Shown here piece after piece: positions 42,201 to 53,500 of a stretch of 53,758 nucleotides of DNA. The stretch's first letter is position 1. Each line of letters starts with the position of its first letter. Source of the stretch: Cyanophora paradoxa (Eukaryota; Glaucocystophyceae; Cyanophorales; Cyanophoraceae); contig QPMI01000028.1 of assembly GCA_004431415.1 (NCBI GenBank), forward strand, positions 1 through 53,758. Direction: 5' to 3'. The notes beneath the pieces were generated by a model. It ran no database searches. It was not told the origin of the DNA and worked only from the letters and a program-made list of their open reading frames with translations. A program made the translations under genes and the position numbers.

Positions 42201-45200
42201 TCGGCCAGACCCGGCGTCGGCCACGGGGGGAGCGCGACAGAGGCCAGCCCCTCCAGACGACTCTTGGGCTGGAGGCCCGGGGACAGATTCGGCGCGGAAA
42301 CAGAGGGAGCCGCGGACGCCGGCGCGGGGGGCGGGGGCGCCGGAGGGGTCACCGGCGCTTGCGGCGGCGATTCGGGGGCCGGATTTGGAGCAGGGGCAGC
42401 GGCGGGAACAGGCTCGGGCTGAGGCTGCGGGTCCGGCACCGGCGCTCGCGACGCCGCCTCGAATTTGGGGCGGGAGCTCGACCTGGAGACGGGGCGCCCC
42501 CTCCGGAAAGACCGGCCGCGGGGCGCCGGCGAGGCGTGCCCCGCCTCCTCCTCGAGCTCGTCGCCGCTGCTCGGGTCGACCGAGCGGGCCCCGGGGGCGC
42601 CGCCCGAGCTCGCCGCCAGCGCCCGCGCCCGCTTCTGGCGCCTCTCGTTGTCCCCAGCCCGCGCGGCCATGCCGGCCGCCTGCGACTCTGCCGCCGGATC
42701 CGGACTCAGCGAGGGGCCCGGCCTAGGCCCCCCTCGGCCTCCCGCGGGGCCGGGCGCCAGGACGGACCCTCGATGTTCTGCGCCCGCGCCTGGAGCCGGG
42801 CCGCCCCCTCCAGGTCCAGCTCGAACTCCTGCTCGCGCGATCAAATTCAGCGGCTCCGCCCGAGACAGGCCTAGGAGCGGCGGGTCGACGAGGGCGGGCC
42901 TGGAGAAAGGCGGCGCGGGCACGGGCGACGCGGCTGCTGTTCGGGAACTGGTCCAGAAGCCGCTCGTAGAGCTTGCCTGCGATCGCGAGGGCGACAGGGT
43001 GAGAAGATCAACTGTGGAGACGTTGGATGCTAACGCACCGGCGGCGCTCTTGCTCTGCTCGACCAGCGCGACGGCGTTCGGCAGGCGGCTCTGGTCGATG
43101 TCGTCTGCGCGCGTTGTCGCTGGCGTGTTAAAGCTGTGCATGTGATACCGTTCCTTGGGAGGGGGATACCCTTCAGGAGCATGTTCCAGAAGGCCCGCAT
43201 GCGCACGCGGGCGCGCCGCTCCTGGAGGCGAGCGGCCGCCAGCATCGCCTGCGCACGAAAATATAAAGTCAGAGCAGAACAGAGCAGAACAGAGCGGTAG
43301 CCGAGCCGAGCGGTAGGCCGCGGCCCTCCGTCTTTAGTGCGTTTAGAAGTCTTGAGCTCGAAGTTTTACGCGCAAAAGCAATCCTAGGCGGCGAAAGCGG
43401 GAAGGGGGCGGGGCGGGGGCGCACGTGGAGGTCGACGGTCTCCTCGCCGCGCGCCGCCGCCTCCTCCTTCATGCAGCGGTCCAGCGCGTACGCCGTCCAC
43501 GCCCACTCCAGCGCCCCGCCCCCGCTGCCCGACCCGCGCCCTCAGGGCGGGACCGACCGGCGGGAGGAGCGTTCGCGCGCGCGCACGCGAGGGCGCGGAG
43601 GCGGTGCGTGTACTGGGTGCAGAGGGGAACGTTCTCCGCGGAGAGGGCGTACCCCGCCGCCGCGGCGAGCACGCGGGGGTCTCGCGGGAACTCCCGGACC
43701 GCCCTGCTCGCTCAGATGAGGGGCGAGAGAGGAGAAGGGAGAAGGGGGGGGGGGGGGGGGCAAGCGGGGGAGAGGGGGGGGTACCGGAGGTGGAGGTTGC
43801 GCAGGGCGTCCTCGGCGACGCCCCCGGCACCTCCGGGACCCTGCATGAAAGGCGTGAGAAGCAAGAGCGAGACGAGGAGAACAAGGGCGCGCGGGGCGCC
43901 GGGCAGACCCGCTGGGCGCCGCCGGCGGTGGCGCCGGCGCTGGCGTCGCGGCCGCGCACGCTCGGGTCGTCGCGATCGCGCTCGCCGGGGGCGACGCGGG
44001 AGGCCCGGGCGCGCCCGGCGCGCCCCGCCTCCGCCGCCGCGAGGCGCGCAGCGATGACCGCGTCCACGGGCCTTCCAATTCGGCGCCCGATCGCTCAGAG
44101 CCGGGCGGAACTGGACCGGCGAACGCTCAGCTGAACGGACCTGGCGAAGGCTCGAGTGTCGTCGCCGAGGCGAGCGACCGCCGCGTTGTAGCGGCGCCAG
44201 ACGCGCGCTGGCATGGGGGCCCATATCAGAGGGACGATGCACTGTTGAATCGAGATGGCCGCGCGCGCGCACCGCGGCGGACAAAGCAGAGGGCGACCCC
44301 GAGGAGGGCGCCGGCGGCGCCGGCGCCGACGACGGCACCAACCGCCGCGCCGGCCGAGGCGGCTCCCAGCGTCTCGCCGTGCAACGCGCGCAGCCCGATC
44401 GAAGCGGCGTACACGCTGCCGGCGCTCAGGAGAGGCGCGCGGGACGGCGGGGGACCAGGGCGGCCGCACCCGGGGAGGGCCCAGGCCCACGCGGCGTGCG
44501 CGTAGGCCACGGCGGCGGAGGGGTACGGGTCGTAGTAGACCGCGGGGAACGCCACGAGCGCCAGGGACGTTGCGAGCTGGAGAGAGAGGGTCAAGGCAGG
44601 CGGGACCGAGCCCTCAAGGGGGGGCGGTACATGCACAGCGGACCTGGAGGGCGCCGCGGGCGGCGGGGGAGGAGGGGAGGAACTGGCCGGCGGCGACGAG
44701 CAGGGCGGCGGCGAGGGGCAGGGCGGCCTCGGGGGTACCGCAGTGGGGGGAGGCGCCCCAGGACGGGTACCGGCGGGGGTCCCCGGAGGCGTACCCGAGG
44801 GCCGTCAGGTGGAGGAGCCAGAGCGCCTGGAGCGAACGAAGTCAGATGAGGCTTAAGGGGAGCGGCTGGGTAGCGAATAATCGAAGAGGGGCGCGCCGAG
44901 CCGGCGATGGCGATGCCCCCGACGGTGTTGGCGGCCCCCGGGGACCCGAAGCAGGGGAAGCCTGCGGGGCGGTCCGGGTGGCACGAGATCGCCGAGAAGA
45001 AGAGCAGGAAGAGGGGGACGGTCACGGCCGGTCGCAGGGCCTGCCGGGCGCTCGGCGGTCAGGGGCGCAGGGTCCAGGCCAGGAGTACGGGCCGGGCGCG
45101 CACGGAGACAGCGGCGCGGAGGAGGCGGCGGATGCGGTCCACGTGCAGAGGGGGGTACAGGTCCGCGGCGGCGGCGAGGATCAGGCCGACGACGGCTAGC

Positions 45201-45724
45201 CCCGAGGCCGCCGCGAGCCAGACGAGCGGGCCGACGGGGCTCCGCAGGCCCAAGGGACGGCCCAGTGCCAGCACTCGGTACGCGGCATCGCGCCCCGCGC
45301 AGCCGGCGTCCAGCGCCGCGCCGTCGGGGGCGGCCGGCCGGTCGGCGACGAAGCAGCTGTCATACGTCGCCTGGGAGGGGGGCGCGTTAGCGACGGGGGC
45401 GGGCTGGGGGCGAGCGGGGCGCGCCGCACCAGCAAGAGGAAGTGTATTCGCAGCAGCACTGCGCCGAGGGCGGCCGCGGCGCCGGCCGCCGCCCCTCGGG
45501 CCCGAGAGTCCTTGTAGCCTGCCACGAAGCTGGGGCGCGGCGGAGGAGAGCCGACAGTGAGCAAACGGCGTCCAACGCGCGGGAGCTGGCCTGAGAACGC
45601 ACTACAGGCCGTGGAAGATGCCCGCGAGGGCGCGCTGGGCTGGGCCGGTGCCGGCGTCGCTCCCAGTCAGCCCCGTCGGGAACGAGGCGGAGCTCGCCCC
45701 CGACCCGCGCGCCGCGCCGCGCAT
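35024..45724 (-). CDS. Membrane-bound class III nucleotidyl (probably adenylyl) cyclase with PAS domain (host gene 2)
   Basis: A minus-strand gene of more than 25 short exons. It starts at the ATG at 45724 (MRGAARGSGASSASFPTGL) and is joined to a hydrophobic exon by a GT-AG intron near 45,600-45,540. Several membrane helices follow (LGAVLLRIHFLLLV, LVWLAAASGLAVVGLILAA, SLQLATSLALVAFPAVYY). A long, low-complexity region with Ser/Pro/Ala-rich exons and further hydrophobic segments precedes a PAS domain (37.2-36.5 kb) and the C-terminal cyclase domain (36.28-35.02 kb). The layout suits a membrane sensor making a cyclic nucleotide. Purine-specificity positions read as Lys (VKTIGDAYM) and Asp (YDIWGDS), the adenylyl cyclase pair. 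The 3' end may extend below 35,024. The middle exons (38-44 kb) are poorly resolved. Confidence 0.7.
36480..37210 (-). other. Gene 2: PAS domain exons
   Basis: Exon order is SMLEDNRAKTKSIL (about 37,200), EAASDAIIVCDSRGSIQVFN (about 37,110), SADEALAMPVSSIIPD (about 36,960), then LRQDGSTFPTHVSVG with FFVLFIR (about 36,690-36,600), and DVTERHLAEEALQ (about 36,520). This is a complete PAS fold with the usual DVTER connector to the next domain. The ligand or stimulus cannot be read from the sequence. Confidence 0.75.
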
Positions 45725-46498
45725 GGCTGCTCGATCGTACGCGTGTCCGGCACGCAGCCGCCGCGCGCGCCGCGCCGGCCCGCCGCGCCTGTGCTAAACT
45801 TGTCGCTGGCCAAGTTGCAGCGGGTGACGGCGGGCGCCGGTTGCGGCCGGCGATGCTGTCACCGGCGCTCCTCGGTCATAGAACCATCGTCTGATCAATT
45901 ATCTGCAGGCCGCAGCTGGACTCTCGCTGCTGCTGGAGTCGGGCGGAGCTGATCGAGGGATTCGAGGCGCGGCGCAGCTCTCCCTGAATGGCCTGCGCAT
46001 GCAAGTTGGGCTGCAAGCCTGCAACCCCAGCCTTGGGGGGTACAGCAACAGGTAGGCTCTTTGCGAATGGCTGATTAGCGGCACGAGTCGTCCACGTTCC
46101 GTCCGGATCCGACGTCCGTAACGGCAGCTCGGGGCTCGATGGCGAGTCAACGCCGCTCGAATTCCGTGTTCGGCTCTCCGTGCGACGACTTTCCGAAGTT
46201 CGCAACGCACTGCGCATGCACGATTTTCGCAACGCACTGCGACTCTGCGACTCGACTGCGAGCCAGCGAGACACTCTGCGAGACAGTGCGAGTACGTCCG
46301 CGACCGGTCCCGGCGGCGGTCCGATCGCGGACGACGACTTCAGCTTTTATTTTCAGATCAGCATTCTTGATCTCGCATGCACACTTCATGATCATGAATC
46401 ATGATCAGCTAGCGCAGACCTTCAGCGCTAACGTCAACTGTCGCTAGCTAGCTAGCTATAGCAGCAAGCGGGGTTCGGGATGTAAGGGCCTCACTGGG
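45725..46498. other. Intergenic region between genes 2 and 3
   Basis: It contains direct repeats of TCGCAACGCACTGCG near 46,200-46,250, a GACTCTGCGA-rich stretch to about 46,300 and GCTAGCTAGCTAGC near 46,443. Open frames on both strands show no domain. It probably holds the promoter of gene 2 and the 3' flank of gene 3. Confidence 0.5.
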
Positions 46499-47500
46499 TC
46501 AGCCGTGGCCGGCCGCCTGCGCATGCGGCAGCGAACTCGAGGGGGCGGCGGGGGCCGGCGGGTCGGGGTCGGGGCCCGGGCCCGGGGCGCGCGGGGCGCC
46601 GGAGAGGTAGGGCCCGATGACCTCCAGCAGGAGCGCTTTCCGGATCTGGGGGGGGGGGGGGGGGGGGGGGCGGGGGCGGGGGGCGGGGGGCGGGGGGGCC
46701 CCGGTCAGCGGGCGCGGGCGCGGCGCGAGGGTCCCGACCCCCTCCCCCTCCCCCTCTGGTGCGGGCGCGGGACGGACCGGCTTGGTGACGAAGGCGTCGG
46801 CGCCGAGCCGCAGCGCCTCCGCCCGGTCCTCGTCCAGCGCTGGCCCGCCCCGCCGCCCCACCCCGCCACGTCAGCCCGGGCAAGAAGCAAAGAAAGACGC
46901 CTCTAAGGTCCTCCGGGCACCGTTGGCGGAGACGAAGACGACGGGGACGCGCCCCGCGGGCCCCGGGGCCGCCCGGATCCGCCGGATCGCCTCCCGCCCG
47001 TCCATCACCGGCTGCGGCGGGCGGGGGCCGGCTGAGAAAGGAGGGGGCAGAGGGGGCCGAGGCCTAGGGGCCCCCGGCGGCCGCCTGCGTGCGATTCCGA
47101 CGGACCATCTCGACGTCTGCGGGCCGGTCAGGACTACGGGCCGGGTCGAGCTCGCGGGGGGCCGGGGCCGGGGCGGGCGCACCGAGGAGGATGAGGCGGT
47201 ACGCGGAGGGGTCCGCCTCGTAGGTCCCTGCCGGGACGAGTCGGAAGAGTAGAAAGAGGGAGGGGAGGGCGGGGCGAGCGCACGGCAGGCCTCGGCGCCG
47301 TTCTCGGCCGTGTCGACGGCGAGGCCGGCCCCCTCCAGCATCCGCTTCAGCAGCAGCAGGTTCGTCTGCGGAGTGGGGGGGTGGGGAGGTGGGGGGGGTG
47401 GGGTGGGGGGGGGGGCACGCCGTTCAATAGGCGGCAGAGAGGGGGGGGGAAGGGGGAAAGGGGGGCACCTTGATGTCGTCGACGGCCAGGACGCGGGGCC
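46499..47500 (-). other. Gene 3: receiver domain exons
   Basis: The receiver begins at RVLAVDDI (about 47,495; acidic pocket DD). It continues with [20 protein letters not shown] (about 47,350), YRLILL (47183-47227), the 11-nt exon 47106-47116 completing [17 protein letters not shown] from 47011, VPVVFVSAN (about 46,925), [12 protein letters not shown] (about 46,800), and [15 protein letters not shown] (about 46,645) to the stop at 46499. Acceptor Asp, Ser and Lys positions are all conserved. Confidence 0.82.
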
Positions 47501-50500
47501 TGGGGGAGGAATCCGGGGCGGGGGGAAGCGCATGGGGGGGCGGGGGCCGCGGGGGCGGGGGCGGAAGAGGCGACGGCTCCGGGGTGCAAGAGAAGGCGGA
47601 GCCAGGGTTCGAGGGGAAGGCAGGGACGGGGGGGGACACTCGACCCGCGAGCCTGCAGGCGGCCGGCCGGGGGCCGAGGTCGGTCTCCGAAAGAAACAAG
47701 AACCGCAGCAGCGCTTTCGGCGCACGCGTCGGAGACGATGCGGGCGAGCTGGGAGGGGCGGACGGGCAGGCCCACGACCTGCGCCGGGCCGACGTCGGGT
47801 TCGATTCCGGCGGGGAGGTTTTCGGTTCGGCGGGGCGGACCTGCGGGGCCGGCGCGTCGCTCTCCGACGCCGCCACGAGAACGACCGGCGCCCTGCGGCC
47901 CGTCAGAAATCTAGGGGAGGGGGGGGGGAAAGGAGGGATTCGAGGAGCTGGTACCCCGGAAGCTGCGGGGCGGCGCCGGGGGGGAGGAAGAGGAGCGGTC
48001 GCCCGGGGGAGTCCGGATCGTCCACAGCGGCGCCCCACTGAAAGGGGACGGGCGGCGTGAGGCGCAGGAAGGGAAAGCAAAAAGGCTGTACCCCCCGCAC
48101 CTGGCGGAGGTGGTACCCGATTGCGTCCCGCGCGGCCTCGTGGGGGACCTGCCGCACGCGTACCCCCTCAGGGGAATCTTTCGCGGGGCGGGCGGGCGGG
48201 CGAGCGGGCGGGCGGGCCTGCAGGGTGCAGGACACGCCGCGCAGATCGGGCCAGCTGCAGGCCGCTCCCCCCTCGCGCGGGGCCTGCTCGGGTCGGCCCG
48301 CCCGCAGGCGGAATGAGGGGGGGTAGAAGGGGGGTACGGACCTGGAGCTGGACGAGGACGGTGGCCCAGAAGGTGGCACCGTACCCCTCCTCCGAGCTGC
48401 AGCCGACCGTACCCCCCATCGACTCGGCCAGCCTCTTAGTGATCGCCTGCGGGGCCCTGAGAAGGGAAAGGGAACCGCCTGGGTTTGAGCCTGACCGCGT
48501 ACGCACCAAGCCGAGGCCAGTCCCCTCGAACATTCGCGTAGCCCCTTTCTTCGGCAGCTGTTGGGGCCGGTCGGGGGGCCGGGGTCAGGGAGGGGGGGGG
48601 GGGGAGGGGGGGGGGATACGGAACGGACCTGCTGGTAGGGGCGGAAAAGGAAGTTCTGGTGCTCTCGTGGTATGCCGACGCTGGGGGGTACGGAATAAGA
48701 GGGATGTGAAGCTCAAACAGAAGAAGGCACAACGCCGCACCCCGTGTCCTTTACGACAATGCGGAAAGTCACCAGGTCCCGGCTGGCGGCACCCAAGGTT
48801 AATTTTGGGGGGTACGGTCAGGCGGTAAAATGCGGGGGTACAGTGCGAGGGTACAGTGCGCACCGCGGCTCGGAGGCGGGGCCGGAGAGGCTGGGCCGCC
48901 GACCGCTCTGAGACAGGCGCCGAACGCTCAAGCCCTACAGGGGCGGGGCAGGGCGCAGGGTTGAGCCAAGGGGAAGTTCCGAAGCGAGGGAGGAGTCGGG
49001 GCGGGGCGGGTACGGGGGGCTTGAAGAGGACGGGCGCCGGCGGGGGCGGATCCTCCGCCGTCACGATGATCTGCGGGGGCCAGGCCGGGGGCGACGCGTG
49101 AGAAAAGGAGAAGGCGGGGCGGGGCGGGGCGGGGCGGGGCGGGGCGCGGGGCGGGCCTCGATGCGGCCGCCGGCTGGCGTGAACTTGCAGGCGTTCGAGG
49201 CGTAGCTGCCGGCGGGGGTGAGCCGGCGACTCCGAGTCTTTGCTATTGCTTTCGGGGAGAGGCGGCGAGTCTAGGTCTAGACGGGCGGCTCCGGGGGCCC
49301 GCGCGGACGGGCCGGCGAGCGATCGCGCCGCCTCCAACTGTAGTTCTACACGGGCGGCTCCGGCGGCCCGCGCTGGCGCACTTCATGACGATGCGGCGGA
49401 AGGCGGTCGGGTCGCCCGCCACCGCCCGCGGCAGCGCCCGCGGCACCCGCAGCACCAAGTCTGAGGGCCGGAAGGGGGCGCCGCCGTCAGATCGGAGCGG
49501 ATCGGATTGCATCAGATATCGATCAGAGACGCACTGACGCCCCGCGCGCGCGTCGACTGGCTCACGATGCCCACCGTCTCTGCGGGGCGCGCCGGCGCGG
49601 TCAGCTGAACAAATCCTCGCTGAAGATTGCGCAAGGGAATGCTAGCTGTGCGGCCCTCGAGTAGTTCCCAAGCTATTGTTTCTGGACCTCGGGCGGGGCG
49701 GGGCGGGGGGGGAGGGGGGGGGGGTACCCTCGAGGAGTGTGACGACGTCGAAGGGGGCCGCCTCGCCGCGCGCCCCCTCCTCCCCCGCCGCGCCGGGCCC
49801 CTCCTCCAGCTTCGAGTAGAGCAGGATCTGCGAGCGGGGCGGGGGCGGGGGCGGCGGTCGGCCCCGGCCAAAGCGTGCGCGAGCTAGGCGGCGCGTGTCG
49901 GGTGAGGCGGCGGAGGAGAGCCAATCGAATCTCTTTGTGCTGGAGCGCAGCGCGGCGGGGTGGGCCGGGGCGGCCCGGGGCGGAAGCCGCGGCCTAGAGC
50001 CTCTAAACCTAGCGAGGGCCGGGCGACGCAGAGCAAAGCAAGGAGGCCGAGCTAACTATAGAGGCGTAGGCTCGGAGCGGGGGTGGCGGGGCGGGGCGGG
50101 GTGGGTGCGGGGGCGGACGTCGTTCATAGGAGACCGGAGCCAGGCGGAAGAGAGCTATAAATAACCTCTTGGGGCGGGGGCGGGGGCGGGGGGGGGGGGG
50201 GGCGGAGCGGGTCGGACGTCGTTCATGAGGGCGAGGAGGATGCCGGCCGAGGAGCCGATCCCCTCCGCGTACTCCCCCTGCTCGGGCGAGAGCCCCGTCT
50301 CCACCAGCACTGCAGCGGGGGGTGAGGGGTGAGGGGGGAGAGAGGGAGGGGGGAGGGGGGGGAGGGGGCGCACGCTGGTGGTTCCCGATGACGCCGTTGC
50401 TGCGCGCGCGGGCGGGCGGGCGGGCGGCTCGGTGGGTGAAGCGGGCCGCGAGGGGCGGGAGCGGGGGCGGGGGCGGGGGGCGGGGGCGGCGCTCACAGGG

Positions 50501-53500
50501 GCGTCCGCAGGTCGCTGGGCGGCGAGGGCGCCGCGGCGCGCGCGCGGCTCAGCGCCGGGCCGAATCAAAGCGGAGGAGGAGGCGAAGGCGGGGCGGGGGC
50601 GCACTGCGTGATCATCGCAAACCTGAGCGGCTCAAGTCAGAGCCCCGCGCGCTCAGAGAGAGCAGGGCGCCGGGCGGGACTTCCGCCTGGACGGGCCCGG
50701 GGGCGCACCACCTGCGCTGGATGCGGCGGAGCTGCTCCTCGGCGCGCACCCGCGCCGACACGTCCCGCGCGAACACCACGAAGGCCTGCAGAGAGGGGGG
50801 GGGGGGGGGGGGGGGGGGCGGTGGGCTCCAGGGAGGGGGGGGGGGGGGGGGGGATGCTGGATGTGGGAGACCTTTTGGGGGCCCCAGGCGCGCCGCCGCT
50901 TGTGGCTCCCCGCCATTCTGGCGGCGCCTGTTGAGGACGAAGAGCGGGAAGAGAGCGGGGGAGGAAAGCGCACCCCGGGCCGGGCTTGACCTCCCCCTCG
51001 AACGGCGTGATGCACACCTGCGCATACCCCCCGACCCCGGCCGTCGCCGGCACCCCCGCGCGAATCCCGTACCCCCGCACCTCGACCTCGGCGCGCGCGC
51101 CCTCCCGCAGCGCGAAGCCGTTCCAGACCTGCGCGGGTTCGAATCCGACGGGGGTCTTTTATCACTTATTACAGCCTTTCCGGTTTCGACCCCGCACCTT
51201 GCCGATGACCGCCTCCCCACGGAGCCGCGGGTCTTTGATCAGCGCCGTGAAGGGCGTCTGGGGGGTACGCGCGACGTCGGCGCGGCTTTTGCTAAGGGGG
51301 GTACGTGAGCAGGGCGCACGGGGGGCGCAGGCGGCCTGTCCGCTTCTTCCGGGTCCCCCTCGCCGGGCTCCTGGGGGTACAAAGTAAGACAGGGAACCGT
51401 CTTTTCGGTGTCGAAGCCGCGCGCGCCTGCGGCCCCGAGAGAAGCAGCATGTCCTGAATGGCCTGCGGGGGGAGAGCCTCGCGATCGGGAGGGGTACCGA
51501 GGCGCGCGGGGCGTGCGGGGGGTACGGACCCTTCCGCGCAGCTCGGGGGCCTCGCGGCCCCAGAGGCGCTGGGAGGCCCCGTTTGCCTCCACGACCTTTC
51601 CGCGAGGGCGAGGGCGGGCGAGCAATAAGCTTTAGGAAGGGACGCCAGGGGGGAGCGAGGGGGAGGGGGGTACCCTGAGCTCGGGGTCGAGGATGAGGAT
51701 GGCGTCGTGCGCGTCCGCTGGCGCGCGCCCCGTGAGACGAGGAGAGAACAGAGAAGGAGAGAAGGGGGGGAGGAAGGGAGGGGGGGTACCGAGGACGGCG
51801 TGGGCCTCGGCGGAGCTGCGGCGCGAGCTCTCGTACAGCCGCGCGTTCACGATCTGAGGGGGGAGGCGAGGGGAGAGGGGGAGAGGGGGGAGGGGAGGCG
51901 TGAGCTGTCAGGGGAGAGGGGAGAGGGGGAGCATCATGGCCGCGCCGAGGTGGCGAGCTGCGCGGAGAGGAAGCCCAGCGTCTGCGCGCGGGGGCTCAGT
52001 CAGAGGGCGCAGCGAGGAGGAGGAGGGGGAAGGGGGCGCGCCTCGAGGCAGGAGGGGGTGAATGCGCCGGAGAGGAGGCGGTTCTCGAGGTAGACGGCCC
52101 CCACCACCCGCCCCTGCGCGCATTCACATTCAGGAGGAGGAGGAGGGAAGAGCCTGTGAGATCGAATCTCCGGATCGAATCTCGCGCCTGGTGGAGGATG
52201 GGGATGGCGAGGATGGCGCGGACGCCGTTGCCGGCCACGTACGCGTCCTCGTGCACCGCCAGCGGCCCGCACCCCGCCTGCCCCCCGCCCGGGGCCCAGT
52301 GAGTGAGGGGGCGGCCGGCCCACCATACGAAGGCCGCATGGGCCGGCTGACCTTGGAGGCCGCGTCCTGGAGGAGGGCCACCCTCTCCGTCGCGATGCAC
52401 CTGTACCCCCCCGCCCGCTTCAAGGCCGGGGGGGGGAAGAGAGGGGAGGGGGGGGGGCAGAGGGGGCGGGGGGGGGGGGGGGGGGGGGGACCGCACCACT
52501 CGACGGCCCGCACGCAGAGGCTCCCGCTGCACTCCGCAAGCGGCACGCCCTGCGGGGGGTACGGGATCGCAGGGGAAGGGGGGGGGGGTTACGGGGGCGA
52601 ACCTGGAGGACCTCTGCGCGGCAGGAGATGGAGGAGCCGCAGCGGCCGGAGGCGGGCCTACCCCCCCGCTGCTGGACGGGGGTGGGGGACTGCGCCCCGT
52701 CCAGAACCTCCCCGTACCCCTCGATCTGGGGCGGACGGGGGGAGAAGTGACCTCAGATCGGATGAAATCGCCTCAGATCGGACGGAGGCGCACCAGGAAC
52801 TCGGCGGGGGCGTCGGGGCGCGCGTCCGGCTCCCGCTCGCTCTCCAGCACCTGCATTTACGTACCCCCCTCGGAACCGGGTACCCCCACTCGAGGGACCC
52901 GGCCGGCGCGGCGCACCAGGAAGCAGCGCTGCGCGCCCGCGATCTCCAGGACGACCTGGGGTTACGGAATTGAGAGAGCGCAGGGGTACAGGGTCGGGAT
53001 GAATTCCGGGGGGTACCATGAGGAGGCGCTCGAGGAGGGCGGGGAGGGACAGCTCGCGGGCGATGCACTGCGTCGCGTGCACCAGCGTCTCCCTGGAGGA
53101 GGTACCGCGTTTACTCTCGGAAGGAGGGGGGCAGGGGGAGGAGAGCTCACCAGTCTAGGCTGGAGAGGGGCCGGGGGCCGGGGGAGGGGCGGCCGTCCGT
53201 GGCGGGGGACGGCGACGGCTCCCGCGGGGTGTCGAGGGACGTCTTCCGCTTGGGGGGCACGGACACGATGATGGGGGGCAGGAGCGGGGGGGAGGGCGGC
53301 CGGGCCGCGGGGGACGGGGCGGCGCTGTCGGGCAGGTGGGCGGCCAGGGCGCCCGCCCGCGCCAGCGCCCTGCGTTCCATTTACGAGGGGTAATGACGAC
53401 GAATCGGGAGCGGCGCGTACCCCCAAGCGGTGTAGAGGTCGACAGCGAGTCTGAGGTATCCCCGGCCAGAGAGGAGGGCCCCCGCGCCCAGTGCGAGGCC

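Noticed and set aside
44255-45199. Plus-strand frame of 314 codons and other long plus-strand frames between 36 and 53 kb
   Set aside because: They are antisense shadows of minus-strand exons in very GC-rich DNA; peptides are Arg/Gly/Ala/Pro-rich without domains, whereas the minus strand shows cyclase and kinase motifs.
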